Origin: Ceratotherium simum simum
Taxonomy: Eukaryota; Chordata; Mammalia; Perissodactyla; Rhinocerotidae
Length of the DNA: 64,000 nt
Reading direction: 5' to 3'
NCBI RefSeq assembly: GCF_000283155.1
Contig: NW_004454239.1
Coordinates: 5,007,095-5,071,094, forward strand
The notes under the pieces are model-generated. The model worked only from the letters and a program-made list of their open reading frames with translations, was not told the DNA's origin and did not search any database. Both the position numbers and the translations under genes were made by a program. Position 1 is the stretch's first letter. Each line of letters starts with the position of its first letter. Below are positions 28,201 to 35,287 of this stretch, piece after piece.

Positions 28201-31200
28201 CTCTACTTTATATGGGACGCCACCACAGCATGGCTTGACAAGCGGTGAGTCGGTCCACGCCCGGGGTTCCAAATCGGCAAACCCCAGGCCACCGAAGCAG
28301 AGTTCGCGCACTTAATGGCTAAGCCACCGGGCCGGCCCTGGGTATAGATCTACTTTTGTGAGGTGGGTGGAGCAGGTTTCTCGGCCAACATGGGAGATAC
28401 TCCAGGAGAGTGAGGATCTGGCCCCCTGGGCAATACCCTGGGCCCAGCACCTTCCTCCACTTCAGATTTTTATAGTCTTGCCCTATTTCTGCACAGTCCC
28501 TGAATCTGTCACTCCTAATGGTAAAGAGATATTTCGGTGTATTAACATATCACAGTCTACTTGACTAATCATTTGAGCTGGCCTTACTTTTCAATTATAA
28601 TATACAGCACAGCCATAATTACAACAATCAGCAATGTATTAGTATACTTCTTTCTGCACAAACCCTACTGTTATTTTTAACATTTTAATAAGTGTGCTAT
28701 TTTAATAGTGCCTTAGTTACTTTAATTCACTTTTCTTAATAATAAGGCTGAATATTCCATAGAGCATTTCTATCTCCTCTGGAGTAAACTGTTCCAGTAT
28801 TTCGGTCTTTTGTTCATTGAACTGATCTTTACACATTCTGGATATTGAAATTTAGTCATCTTATTTACCCCAAGTATTTTTTTTACATGGCTTTTTTTTC
28901 TTTCTTGCATTGCTTTTCATCTTTATTTTACTATTGTTGTTCTGTACAAGTTATTTTTTTTAATGTATATAAAAGATCTGTCCCATCTTGTTCTGAATAA
29001 TTGCTACATGAGTTAATCAGTTCATCTTCCATTAACATCTGAGATTTTTAAGCCATTTTTCTTCCAGTCTCTATGTTAAAACATTAAAAAACATACATTA
29101 CTTTAAACAATACAGAATTTATTATATTGCATAATGTGAAAAATTTAATGGGATTTTTCTCCAGGTTGAGAGCATGTCCTGACAGGAGACAGCAGCTCTG
29201 ACCCTCAGTGGCCTCATCTACAAAACAGCTGTGCTCCCTGCCCTCCTTAGTCATAGGGTCAAGTGAGACGACGATTACCTGAGCGAACCCGTGTGAGAGC
29301 ACTTTGTGTGCCGCAAGACGCAACATAAAGCAGAAGTCATTATCATCATTTAATCATCTGGTTAGGACGTATCTATTTTTTTAAAAGTGAAAGAAAACTC
29401 TTCAGCTACAGTTCGTAATCAATGAACAACACACAAGTTGACTCTGGAAACATTCCACACATTCAAAGAACACAAAAGACGACAGTGTCTGTACTAAAAT
29501 GTTTAAAGAAGACGGTATTTTAAAGGGGGGAGGGACCTTATGATAGTCAATCATTGGCTTTAGCAATATCACAGCTATAAGTAGGAAAGTCATACCTTCT
29601 TTTGAGCCAACAGTGTTGAAGTACCCAGCAGAGAACCCTCCACTGAAGGCTCCATGAAATCGTTTATACCTTCCCTTCTCATCTCTGACAGTCTGATCCT
29701 GAAGAGGAACTGGTTTCTTTGGTCTTTCACCTGAAAACAATATTTTGAAAGAGAAAGAGGGAAATGGATGGTGGGTTAGAAAAATTTAGGAAAAATGTCA
29801 TCTCAAACAAAATGAATTGTTCACTTCTTGTTACTTCAAATATGACAATTTTAATTAAGTTACTATTCCTAGACTCTACTGGCTTATATAGTTTAAAAGA
29901 CAATGTTTTATCAAGCTTCTTTATAGTTGTAAGATAATTATAAAGATTTCTTATTTATATTAGAAATGTTTTAGCAAATGGCCTGCTTTTCCCACCAAAT
30001 TCCATTATGAAAACCGAATTACATTGTGGGGGACGGTCCAAACAGAGTTGAAATCTGCTGGTGAAGAGGAAGGAAGTTGCTGGGGTGGCACATGGGGTGC
30101 AGAGGTTTGTGACAGAAGCAAGACTTCTATATCTCTTCTAGAACCTCACAGCACCCTTGACTCCAGAATTTTTCCTTTGGTATTGCCGATTTTCCCCATA
30201 TCTTAAGAGTTTCCTTATTTCTGGGAATTTCCTGATTCCATAGTTACTGCTCTTTAAACTTATTCTTTTTCCTACTTTGTTGAAAAAGCTGGGTCACTAC
30301 ATCACACAAACAAAAAGGAATTGAATACACTTTAGCATAGCATAAAAATTCCTTCAGTGTAATGTTTCAGGTACTACGACACAAATTACTGCCTAATTTT
30401 ATCAACTCCGATTCAAAATTCTTAATATATTTAAAATAAAAAGTAGCCATCAAGTTATTTTCGAACACTCAGTACAGAAAGCAAGATACACAGTCGCTAA
30501 GTACACAGGGTTGAGAGTCACAGTGCTCTGGATTGTAAGGCCAACTCCACCTTTGCTGGCACTGGGACCTTGATAAACTTAACCTCTCTGTGCCTCCATT
30601 TCCTCATCTGTAAAATGGGCATGACACTAATAGCAACAGCTATTTCATAGAGTTGTCATGCAAATTAAATAAGATAATGTCTCTAAAGTGCTAAGCGAAA
30701 AGAGGGATACACAATAAATACTTTCAAAGTACTAACTGCTATTGCTGCTCTTATTCTTATATACAGTAGGTGAGATGTATCCTACAGTCCATGTGTACCT
30801 GTTACTTCAATGATTAAGCCAGTTCCTACTTCTAGAAGACAGAACAAAAAGTTAAGGAACTTCCAGCCTCATAGTCCTGGATTCTGACTTGTAGCTTGTG
30901 AAGTATTAGGTCATTTCTGGAGTGCAACCCACTGCAGGGTAGTCCAGAGCTCAGGTTCTGAAGACCAGGAGACTGGATGCAAATCCCCTCCCCTACTACT
31001 TGCTAGCTTTGTGATCTTGAACAAGTTATTTGATCTCTCTAAGCCTCAGCCTTCACAACTGTAAAATTAGGGTAATAACAGAGCCTACCTTGTAGGGTGG
31101 TGCTGAGGATTAAACACCATGTGCAGAGAGCTGAGCACAATGCCTGGCCATAGTGAAGCTCGGTTAATGTCAGCTACAATTTCATGTCATTCTAAAGAAG

Positions 31201-34200
31201 TGAATTATAACTTGGGTCCCACAATCCAAGATTTTCACCATTTCTTAGACACACAGTACACACACTGCATCACTGCATGTGCACCCAGCATGATTCCTGG
31301 CTAAGGTGGGGTTTCTCAACCTCGGCACTATTGACAGTTTGGGCTGGATAATTCTTTGCTGTGGGGGACTGTCTTGTGCACTGCAGGATGTTTAGCACCC
31401 TCCCTGGCCTGTAACACTAGATGCCAGTAGCAACGCCCCCTCCCCGCCCCTGTGCGACAACCAAAAATGTCTCCACACATTACCAAATGTCCCTTAGGGA
31501 GCAAAATCGTCCCCAGTTGAGAACCACCGGGTTACGGTGAGAGAGGACAGGCCCTGCCAATGCTAGGTGCTGTTCTTGCTCTGTTTTCAAGGTGCTCCTG
31601 ATCTGCAAAGGGAGATAAGATCTGCAGACAACTAAGTGGAACCTATGGCGGCAGATGATGAGGGCCAACCAGCGTGGCCGAGCGGGTCCCACAGGGCTCC
31701 AGAGGAGGAGGCACCACCTCTAACCACAGCCCAGGAAAACCCCAGGAGTTTGGCATTTCAGCCAGGCCCTGTTATAACTATGGCACTAATAACAACTAAT
31801 CCCTTCCTTTCACACTTATTATCTCATTTATCATACCCTGAGAAGGATGTTCTGATTAAGGAACTGCCCTAAAATCCACAGCTAACGAGCACAAAGCTGA
31901 AATCAGATCTCAACTCTGCCTCCAAGCCAGGGACACCACCCACACATTCCTTCACTCATCCCCTGCCCAAAATGTTACTGAGGGCCTCACCATGGAAGCA
32001 GCCCTGTTTAGACTCTGGGTGTGGAAAAGTAAACCCACCTCTGGCCCTGTTCCCAGGGTGCTCAGCGCCCAGCAGATGAGACCTGCAGTAGAGGACCTCT
32101 TCTGACAATGTGCAAAGACCACAACATCGCAGTCACCTCAGGCACGAGCAGAATTTGACAGCTGCAGATAGGGACACAATTCCCAACAAGGCACCAACTC
32201 CACCAGTAAACAGGAGGTCTAAAAGGGTAATGTCAGATGTTTTGAGAAAGTAGTCTAGTCTGACTGTAGGACAAGCAAGAAATGGAAGATGGAACCAGAA
32301 GGGGAGACAGAGGGCCCTGAACACAGTGCTGCAGGGTCTGCGGTATGTGGGTGACGGGAGCCAAAGACAATTTTAAGCGGGAGAATCACAGCATCAAGGA
32401 GGAGGAAAATAACCCTAAAATTAATCTGGGTACAGGATGAGCTGGAGACGAGGAGAATTCTAGAGCCAAGTGAAAGTGTCTTAGGAAAGAGTAAATAAGT
32501 ACTGGTGCCCCCTTCCTTCCAGGGCAGAGGGCCTATGGGTCTATGGGTGAGAGTTGGACCACTGTCTCTTCACCAATAAACCTTTCCGTCAGGGCCAGCA
32601 ACTTTAATTAAGTAATGGAGTCCCTCCTCTACCAATGTTTGTCTAACCTGTCACTAAAACTTCAAAGCGAGAAGTAAAAGTGATTATTGGTCTGGTATGT
32701 TATATTGTAAAATGTAGTCAGAGTGCATTTAAACTTCAAAGGAAACAATGAATCGAGCTTCAAAAACTTCTAATATTGAGAAGTTAAAGAATGAGTTTAG
32801 GACAGGAAAAAAAGTCTATAAATCAAATGTGCCCTCCTTCCACTTTAAAAGCATGGTTAGACCATTAAGCTTCATTTCAGATATTGTGCACCATCAAAAC
32901 AGGAAGAATTAGAAAAATATAGGTCAAATAGTTGATGACTTACAACACGTCACTTCACAAGGAAACAAATGTGAGATCAGAAATATAGAAATGATAGAAC
33001 AGCTGCCTAACACGGCTGTAATAACCTCCACTCATGCCTGGCTAATCCTCACTCTCTTCCTGCATATCTAAATTCTAACCAGTGTGTAAGGGATCCCATC
33101 CAGCCTTCTCAGGCTTCCTGTTAGTTTGTGTAGGTTATCTCCTATCTACATCAGACACTTAGTACTTGTGAACCTTGTACTCTTGTTCTCAATTAGATCT
33201 GAAACTCCTCGAATAACGCATCTCTGTCAACAAATTCTTTGAGACCATGGGGTGATGCGTTTGCCAATAAAGCTAATGTGATCTTAGGTTGTATTAAAGA
33301 AATAGTCTAGAATGAAGGACATACTAGTGATGGCCTGGCTCTACCCACACTCTGGTCCCATACTTGGGGAAAGGCACTGACAAATTAAGGTTGAGGGGAC
33401 TTTAAACTGAATTTATTAGAGAACTGAGGATGTGGAATGTGGTACAGAGATGTCTTAGAGGAAATGCAAGGGCTGTCTTCAAACACATAAGAAGCTGTCA
33501 GGAGACTAACATTCCTCCATCTTTTGTAAGCAGAGGGTAGAAGCAGGGCCAGTGTCTGGCAGAGGTTTCTAATGATTAGAACTATTTGTAGGGAATAAAA
33601 GGGTAATCAGTGGCAATGTCCCAGAAGTACAACCCACCTGACAGGATGTGGTCAGGTGCGGAAAAAAGATCCCACCAACAGAAGATCTGCAAATACCTCC
33701 TAGCTCACCATACTTCCTCTGTCTTTCCCACAGGGCGAGCATTGCCATCAGCCCTTATGAGGCACTCAATACATATTTTGGTGAACAAATCAAGTCATTA
33801 AGTGGGCCAGACCAGAAACATGGGAGAGAACCTTGCTTCATCTTGCTCTCACCCCCATATTCCACCAGAAAATCTGGTCAGCTCTGCTTTCAAAGGATAT
33901 CTCAACTCAGACCACTACTTACCACCACCCCTGCTAACACTCCAGGCCAAGCCACTGTCATCTCCAGACCTCTTTTTGCTAATCTCCCTGCTTCACTCCC
34001 TGCCCACCCCCAACCCGCCTATTGTCAAATTCGAGGATGGAATAATCTCTAAAATATACATCCCTCCCTTGCGTAGCGCTCCCCCCGCCCCGCCCCCTGA
34101 CTCTCCTACACTTAGTATAAAACCCAAACCCAAACTCCCTTACCATACCAAGGAACATCCAACCCCTGACTCCCTCTCTGACCTCATCTTCTACCAGTCT

Positions 34201-34679
34201 CTCCCTGGTGCTGTCTGCTCCACTCACACCGGTCCCTCAATTTGCCAAACTGGCTCCGACTTCAGAGCCTTAGCACTTGCTGTTCCCTCTGCCTGAAATG
34301 CCCTTCCCCAGATCTTCGTATGGTTGGTTCCTTCCTCTGTTTCAAGTCTGACCTCAAACGTCCGCTCCTACGGAAGATATCGCCTGTTTGTCATCTTTCT
34401 ATTTCCCATCCCTTTGGGTTTTTCATCTGTCCTCCAAAACGTGAGCCCCCAGAAAGCACGGCGCACGCCCGTCTCGTCGCTGTTCCCAGCGCCCGCAGCT
34501 TTTCCCCCCGGGCCAGCCAAGGCCTGGCACAGGGTGTGCGTTTTTGCCCCGCATCCTGGCCCCCGGCCTGTTTTCCACAGGCCCCGGCAACCAATCTGGC
34601 CCGCACCTTCTTCCAATGGCTGCAGGCCGGTCCCATAGCTGACCAAGTCCTCGTCGCTGTCACTATCCAGCGCCGCCAT
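1154..34679 (-). CDS. GPATCH1: GPATCH1, G-patch domain-containing protein 1 (18 coding exons; 3' end outside window)
   Basis: Spliced minus-strand gene. I recognised it from its N-terminus ([18 protein letters not shown]), the G-patch block [19 protein letters not shown] at about residues 155-173, and the acidic serine stretch [20 protein letters not shown] near residue 760. The family is a spliceosome-associated nuclear protein; G-patch modules bind and activate DEAH-box helicases, and DHX35 is the reported partner. The 18 exons were placed by AG/GT sites. Their coding lengths sum to 2613 nt (871 codons) with no phase conflict and no internal stop, so the gene looks intact. Human GPATCH1 is about 931 residues, so roughly 60 lysine- and serine-rich C-terminal residues should lie left of position 1. 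No candidate terminal exon is visible in 1-1150. The C-terminal part present is lysine-rich, typical of nuclear RNA-processing proteins. Start chosen: the ATG at 34677-34679, matching the family start and 17 nt from a GC box. Span includes introns. Confidence 0.97.
1595..1770 (-). repeat. MIR SINE fragment
   Basis: Contains the MIR core in reverse: CTTAACCTCTCCAAGTCTCA, then a CACCTACAAAATAGGAATAA tail, as in the conserved MIR 'cctcagtttcctcatctgtaaaatgg' motif. Confidence 0.7.
2376..2524. repeat. Inverted repeat with 18-bp perfect arms
   Basis: CTTTGAAGGCTGGGTTAA (2381-2398) is the exact reverse complement of TTAACCCAGCCTTCAAAG (2501-2518); imperfect pairing extends outward. The spacer is about 102 nt and AT-rich. 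It could be a short DNA transposon or a hairpin-forming element. I do not recognise the family. Confidence 0.75.
3042..3149 (-). CDS. GPATCH1: GPATCH1 coding exon 17
   Basis: Residues 803-838 plus one base, [20 protein letters not shown] then [16 protein letters not shown]. Acceptor TTTTTCAG|CTAGC, donor [22 protein letters not shown] is the conserved C-terminal block of the family. Intron 17 (1252-3041) holds a MIR and a hairpin-forming inverted repeat. Confidence 0.95.
3263..3430 (+). repeat. MIR/L2-like fragment
   Basis: GTGCCAGGTGCTGGGGACAC followed by AGCAGTGAACA resembles the common 'gtgccaggcactg...gatacagcagtgaac' core. Very diverged. Confidence 0.45.
3497..3750 (+). mobile_element. 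ERE-type tRNA-derived SINE
   Basis: Begins GGGGCTGGCCCTGTGGCATA; body has two GATGYTAGCTCAGG units and an A-rich tail. Flanked by imperfect target duplications AAAAACTTACAAA (3482-3495) and AAAACCTTACAAA (3751-3764). Confidence 0.88.
3888..4186 (+). mobile_element. ERE-type SINE with clear target duplication
   Basis: Head GGGGCCGGCCCAGTGGCGCA, box-B-like GGTTCAGATCC, then three copies of the GATGTTAGC-CAGGGC body repeat. 17-bp target duplication AATAATCTTGTTGTTTA (3870-3886) / AATAATCCTGTTGTTTA (4187-4203) with one mismatch. Confidence 0.93.
5158..5371 (-). CDS. GPATCH1: GPATCH1 coding exon 16 (acidic serine-rich)
   Basis: Residues 732-802 plus one base. Starts [20 protein letters not shown], continues [20 protein letters not shown] and an SEDD stretch rich in potential casein-kinase-2 sites. 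Acceptor TAATACAG|GTGG, donor CACACG|GTATGT. The [12 protein letters not shown] motif is typical of G-patch spliceosome proteins. Intron 16 (3150-5157) holds two tandemly placed ERE SINEs. Confidence 0.96.
5544..5742 (-). mobile_element. ERE-type SINE, reverse
   Basis: T-rich start, then GAAGATTGGCCCTGAGCTAA and reverse head CCACCAGGCTGGCCCC. Flanking ATGGCATTAAT / AGGGCATTAAT looks like the target duplication. Intron 15 of GPATCH1. Confidence 0.88.
8140..8187. repeat. Four 12-bp tandem units
   Basis: AGTACTACAAAT, AGTACTATGATA, AGTACTATGAAT, AGCACTACAAAG in exact register. Local slippage product at the left border of the LINE-1 remnant. Confidence 0.85.
8280..10860 (+). mobile_element. Old LINE-1 (L1M-type), internally deleted, SINE nested inside
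   Basis: Left part (about 8450-9500) resembles the first ORF region of mammalian L1M elements (GACAGACTTTAAAGCAGCTC; AAATATTTGAAAAAACAATG; AGCAGCCAGAGGAAAAATCA). The segment at 9990-10260 resembles the start of the reverse-transcriptase frame, and 10270-10860 the 3' end (GTATTTACCCTAGAGAAATG; AATATTATTCAGCAATAAAA). Most of the second ORF is missing. Many stops; not functional. A reverse ERE interrupts it at 9098-9299. Confidence 0.85.
9098..9299 (-). mobile_element. ERE-type SINE, reverse, inserted in the LINE-1
   Basis: Poly-T start, CTAAGCTAACATCTGTGCCA, and reverse head CACCAGCAGGCTGGCC. Target duplication TGGCAGAACTTTTT (9084-9097) / TGGCACAACATTTTT (9300-9314). Must be younger than the LINE-1. 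Confidence 0.92.
11115..11340 (-). mobile_element. hAT-type DNA transposon fragment (MER/Charlie group)
   Basis: Reverse strand carries the widespread CATGAAGGGCCAGATATTAC ... CCAATAAAACTTTATTTACA ... GGGCTGGATTTGGC series. I know the repeat by its pattern but cannot give the exact subfamily. Confidence 0.7.
11423..11586 (-). CDS. GPATCH1: GPATCH1 coding exon 15
   Basis: Residues 677-731, [20 protein letters not shown] through KSLSDK. Acceptor CCTTTCAG|AATC, donor GATAAG|GTGTGT. This low-complexity, charged linker is less conserved than the rest of the protein. Intron 15 (5372-11422) is the longest intron lying wholly inside the N-to-C order here and holds a large LINE-1 remnant with a nested SINE, a hAT fragment and another ERE. 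Confidence 0.94.
11655..11760 (+). repeat. MIR-like fragment
   Basis: ATACGCCAGGCACTGTGCAA followed by GGTGTGGGGAATAC matches the MIR 'gtgccaggcactgt' start. Confidence 0.6.
11932..12068 (-). CDS. GPATCH1: GPATCH1 coding exon 14
   Basis: Residues 631-676 plus one base, [20 protein letters not shown] to GHRGPD. Acceptor TTTTCAACCCCCAG|TTCAAC, donor CGACA|GTGAGT. The upstream 20-55 nt are dinucleotide repeat (see findings). Intron 14 (11587-11931) contains a MIR fragment at about 11655-11760. Confidence 0.95.
12088..12123. repeat. AT/CA dinucleotide microsatellite
   Basis: About 36 bp of (TA)n passing into (CA)n and back to (TA)n. On the gene strand it occupies positions -20 to -55 before GPATCH1 exon 14. 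Confidence 0.9.
12788..12915 (-). CDS. GPATCH1: GPATCH1 coding exon 13
   Basis: Residues 589-630 plus two bases, [20 protein letters not shown] to [12 protein letters not shown]. Acceptor TTTCCCAG|AATG, donor CCCAGA|GTAAGT. The [20 protein letters not shown] segment is a conserved family block. Intron 13 (12069-12787) ends in an AT/CA microsatellite next to the exon 14 acceptor. Confidence 0.95.
13183..13361 (-). CDS. GPATCH1: GPATCH1 coding exon 12
   Basis: Residues 529-588, [20 protein letters not shown] through [16 protein letters not shown]. Acceptor TACCACAG|ATGC, donor CAAGAG|GTCTGT, a weaker donor than its neighbours because position +3 is C. Intron 12 (12916-13182) is short and featureless. 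Confidence 0.95.
14012..14230 (+). mobile_element. ERE-type SINE (variant with TATGACATACAACTATC body)
   Basis: Head GGCCGGCCCGGCGGCTTAGC, GGTTCGGATCCC box B, TGCTGGGGCTTTGGGG body, AATAAAATCTTTAAA tail. Perfect 13-bp target duplication GATAAAGTGGGAG (13999-14011 and 14231-14243), so probably a fairly young insertion. Confidence 0.94.
14575..14871 (-). CDS. GPATCH1: GPATCH1 coding exon 11
   Basis: Residues 430-528 plus one base: [20 protein letters not shown], a charged helical stretch, a serine- and glycine-rich linker, then [20 protein letters not shown]. Acceptor TTCTTTAG|GTTC, donor AGAAAG|GTGGGT. Largest exon in the window. Intron 11 (13362-14574) holds a plus ERE SINE at 14012-14230. 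Confidence 0.96.
15240..16190 (+). repeat. Long old interspersed repeat, family not assigned
   Basis: MIR-like start (CACTCCATGCCAGGCACTGG), then the widespread mammalian series AGGGCCTTGTGGGGAGTCTG, AGTGATACAATCTGGTTCAT, GCTGCAATAGTCCAGGTGCG, GACTTGCTGACGGACTGGCT, GTACCACTTACTGAGGAGCG. The pattern is familiar from many genomes; I cannot name the family. Fills most of GPATCH1 intron 10. Confidence 0.6.
16666..16870 (-). CDS. GPATCH1: GPATCH1 coding exon 10
   Basis: Residues 362-429 plus one base, [20 protein letters not shown] to LLGETPIQ. Acceptor TTGCTAAG|ATTT, donor TTCAAG|GTATGT. The [13 protein letters not shown] block is strongly conserved in the family. Intron 10 (14872-16665) is largely one old interspersed repeat (about 15240-16190). 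Confidence 0.96.
19231..19310 (-). CDS. GPATCH1: GPATCH1 coding exon 9
   Basis: Residues 335-361, [20 protein letters not shown] then KPLSSKK. Acceptor TTTTGTAG|AACC, donor AAGAAA|GTAAGA. Intron 9 (16871-19230) holds a short MIR-like piece at about 18340-18420 and otherwise unassigned sequence. Confidence 0.94.
20285..20500 (+). mobile_element. LINE-1 3' remnant
   Basis: Resembles the old L1M tail: ACTTATTATAGCCCTATTGA, a GGAAAAAAATAAGAACAATT stretch, and AACCATGGAGATTGGCTAAA. Short and diverged. Confidence 0.55.
20690..20860. repeat. AT-rich low-complexity tract
   Basis: About 170 bp of almost pure A/T with many short palindromes (ATTAACAGATTATATTAATA type). No coding potential. Confidence 0.8.
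21020..21260 (+). repeat. MIR SINE
   Basis: Contains TGTACCAGGCACATTCTAAG, ACTGAGGCACAGAGAGGTTA and GGTCACAGCTGATAAATGG, all hallmark MIR segments in order. Confidence 0.85.
21480..21690 (+). repeat. MIR SINE
   Basis: GGCAGGCACTGTGCAAACAC, CATTTTATCCTCACTTTACA, CCCAAGGCCACGCAGCTGGG in order. Same orientation as the MIR 250 bp to the left. Confidence 0.82.
22295..22442 (-). CDS. GPATCH1: GPATCH1 coding exon 8
   Basis: Residues 286-334 plus one base, [20 protein letters not shown] to PRQYKSQK. Acceptor TTTTTGAAG|GCTTTT, donor AGAAAG|GTAATT. A long plus-strand open frame over this exon is an antisense shadow. Intron 8 (19311-22294) holds a LINE-1 remnant near 20.3 kb, an AT-rich tract at 20690-20860, and two MIR copies (about 21020-21260 and 21480-21690). 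Confidence 0.96.
22989..23230 (+). mobile_element. ERE-type SINE
   Basis: Head GGGGCTGGCCCCGTGGCCTA, GGTTCGGATCCCGGGCGCGT, two GATGTTAGCTCAGGGC units, A/GAAA tail. Target duplication GAAAGACCCTCCA (22976-22988) / GAAAGAACCTCCA (23231-23243). Confidence 0.93.
23692..23934 (-). CDS. GPATCH1: GPATCH1 coding exon 7
   Basis: Residues 205-285, [20 protein letters not shown] through [17 protein letters not shown] sequence (here [13 protein letters not shown]). Acceptor AAAATAG|GATGAAG, donor GGCCAG|GTAAAA. Phase 0 at both ends. Intron 7 (22443-23691) holds one plus-strand ERE SINE (22989-23230). Confidence 0.96.
24325..24383 (-). CDS. GPATCH1: GPATCH1 coding exon 6
   Basis: Residues 185-204, [20 protein letters not shown]. 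Acceptor TTATAG|ATCC, donor GAG|GTATCA. At 59 nt it is the shortest exon here. Intron 6 (23935-24324) is short and shows no repeat. Confidence 0.93.
24712..24880 (+). mobile_element. LINE-1 ORF2 3' remnant
   Basis: TATGCTGCTGGTGGGAATAT followed by CTTGACCCAGCAACTTTATT is the standard sense-strand order near the end of LINE-1 ORF2. No frame remains. Confidence 0.7.
24908..25005 (-). CDS. GPATCH1: GPATCH1 coding exon 5 (G-patch domain)
   Basis: Residues 152-184. Carries the G-patch signature [20 protein letters not shown] followed by the basic [11 protein letters not shown]. The conserved glycines and the G-W-x-x-G-x-G-x-G spacing are all present. Acceptor CCTAG|ATTATC, donor CCTG|GTGTGT. Intron 5 (24384-24907) holds an old plus-strand LINE-1 fragment at about 24712-24880. 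Confidence 0.96.
25631..25791 (-). CDS. GPATCH1: GPATCH1 coding exon 4
   Basis: Residues 99-151 plus two bases of codon 152: [20 protein letters not shown] to [10 protein letters not shown]. Acceptor TTTTTTAAG|GATC, donor GCAAA|GTGAGA. Ends just before the G-patch. Intron 4 (25006-25630) contains nothing I recognise. Confidence 0.96.
27284..27369 (-). CDS. GPATCH1: GPATCH1 coding exon 3
   Basis: Residues 70-98, [20 protein letters not shown] followed by GPEDFMDEE. Acceptor CTTTCAAG|GATGG, donor GAAGAG|GTGGGT. No long open frame, so it was found only by splice sites and homology. Intron 3 (25792-27283) shows no repeat that I recognise with confidence. Confidence 0.93.
28107..28338 (-). mobile_element. 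ERE-type SINE, reverse
   Basis: T-run, GAGGAAGACTAGCCCTGAGC, two body units, reverse head GCCACCGGGCCGGCCC. Flanks GGGTAGATCTAC (28094-28105) and GGGTATAGATCTAC (28339 on) are the target duplication with a 2-bp indel. Confidence 0.92.
29150..29340 (-). repeat. MIR SINE
   Basis: GGCCTCATCTACAAAACAGC, AGTGAGACGACGATTACCTG and an ATAAAGCAGAAGTCATTATC end follow the reverse MIR order. Confidence 0.75.
29596..29730 (-). CDS. GPATCH1: GPATCH1 coding exon 2
   Basis: Residues 25-69, starting [20 protein letters not shown] and ending NTVGSKEG (last glycine split 1/2). Acceptor TTTTCAG|GTGAAAG, donor GAAG|GTATGA. Belongs to the conserved GPATCH1 N-terminal domain. Intron 2 (27370-29595) contains one minus ERE SINE near 28.2 kb, an AT-rich LINE-like stretch at about 28600-29080 that I cannot name, and a MIR near 29.2 kb. 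Confidence 0.96.
30530..30770 (-). repeat. MIR SINE
   Basis: TTAACCTCTCTGTGCCTCCA, TTTCCTCATCTGTAAAATGG, ATAGAGTTGTCATGCAAATT: well preserved MIR core, reverse order. Confidence 0.88.
30935..31175 (-). repeat. MIR SINE
   Basis: ACTTGCTAGCTTTGTGATCT, CTCTAAGCCTCAGCCTTCAC, GTGCTGAGGATTAAACACCA, GAGCACAATGCCTGGCCATA: nearly full-length reverse MIR. Confidence 0.88.
31308..31528 (-). mobile_element. MER20-type hAT DNA transposon, nearly full length
   Basis: Terminal inverted repeats GGTTTCTCAACCTCGGC (left) and CAGTTGAGAACCACCG (right). Interior CTGGATAATTCTTTGCTGTG and ACCAAAAATGTCTCCACACA match the MER20 consensus in reverse. About 220 bp, the normal length; non-autonomous, no gene. Confidence 0.85.
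31780..31925 (+). repeat. MIR-like fragment
   Basis: CACACTTATTATCTCATTTA, then CCCTAAAATCCACAGCTAAC and GAAATCAGATCTCAACTCTG. Diverged MIR tail order. Confidence 0.55.
33840..34460 (+). repeat. L2-like LINE fragment reaching the GPATCH1 5' region
   Basis: The right part (GCCTTAGCACTTGCTGTTCC, CTCTGCCTGAAATGCCCTTC, TTTCAAGTCTGACCTCAAAC, ACGTGAGCCCCCAGAAAGCA) follows the L2 3' end order. The left part is weaker. It ends within about 150 bp of GPATCH1 coding exon 1. Confidence 0.6.
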
Positions 34680-35000
34680 CCTGCTCCCTTCCAGGCCCCG
34701 CCCCCTCGCTACGGAGGCCTCGATGGGCCAAAAGCCTCTGCTCTTTCTCCTCCGCGAACAGAAGCGACGTTCTTAGCACAGATCTAAAATCACGCCCTCC
34801 CCACCGGGCATGTCTCTGCGCCTGGGGGTTCTCAAACCCATCTTGTGGGAGGCAGATCCCGGCAGGAGTTGCCTCGGAGGCTTTGGCACCACGACATTTC
34901 ATCCTAGCTCCGCAAGCCGGTCAGGAGAAGGCACCTGAGAGAAGCTGGAAGCCACCCAGCGTCCGGCCGCAGGGTGGGTTCTCCGTGAAGCGACGCCAAA
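34440..35000 (-). promoter_or_regulatory. GPATCH1: GPATCH1 promoter / CpG-rich 5' region
   Basis: GC- and CpG-rich stretch around the GPATCH1 start codon. A GC box (CCCCGCCCCC, 34696-34705) lies 17 bp upstream of the ATG. No TATA box is evident at a useful distance, in keeping with a broad housekeeping promoter. The exact transcription start is not visible from sequence. Confidence 0.6.
34607..34679 (-). CDS. GPATCH1: GPATCH1 coding exon 1
   Basis: Encodes residues 1-24 (acidic [12 protein letters not shown] start) plus one base of codon 25; donor GAAG|GTGCGG. Intron 1 (29731-34606) contains two MIR copies facing minus, a MER20 hAT element, a further MIR, and L2-like sequence reaching to about 34460. 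The rest is unassigned unique sequence. Confidence 0.95.
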
Positions 35001-35120
35001 TACCTGCCCACCACCCCTTGGTCCCTGGCCCCAGCTCCCCTTCTCCTGCCAGCAGACACTGCTCCCCTCCGTCCCATCCCCACCCCTGCCACCTGCGGGG
35101 AAAGTTCCCGTGCTCCCAGA

Positions 35121-35121
35121 T

Positions 35122-35164
<43 letters not shown>

Positions 35165-35173
35165 CACACACAC
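35121..35173. repeat. (CA)n microsatellite
   Basis: About 53 bp of CA with one A interruption near 35149. Lies about 440 bp upstream of the GPATCH1 ATG. Open frames of repeated CVCV are artefacts of it. Confidence 0.97.
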
Positions 35174-35287
35174 GCTGTATATTTCACCCTTAGGTTTGCA
35201 TAAGTGGAGTCGCCTTCCAGACCTGTGGAAGGATTCACAGACGCTGGAACCCCGATGCCCATGGTGAAGGCACATGGACATGAAGCT

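Noticed and set aside
33648..34296. Overlapping 134- and 164-codon plus-strand open frames
   Set aside because: C-rich L2-like repeat sequence, no known protein similarity, no splice context.
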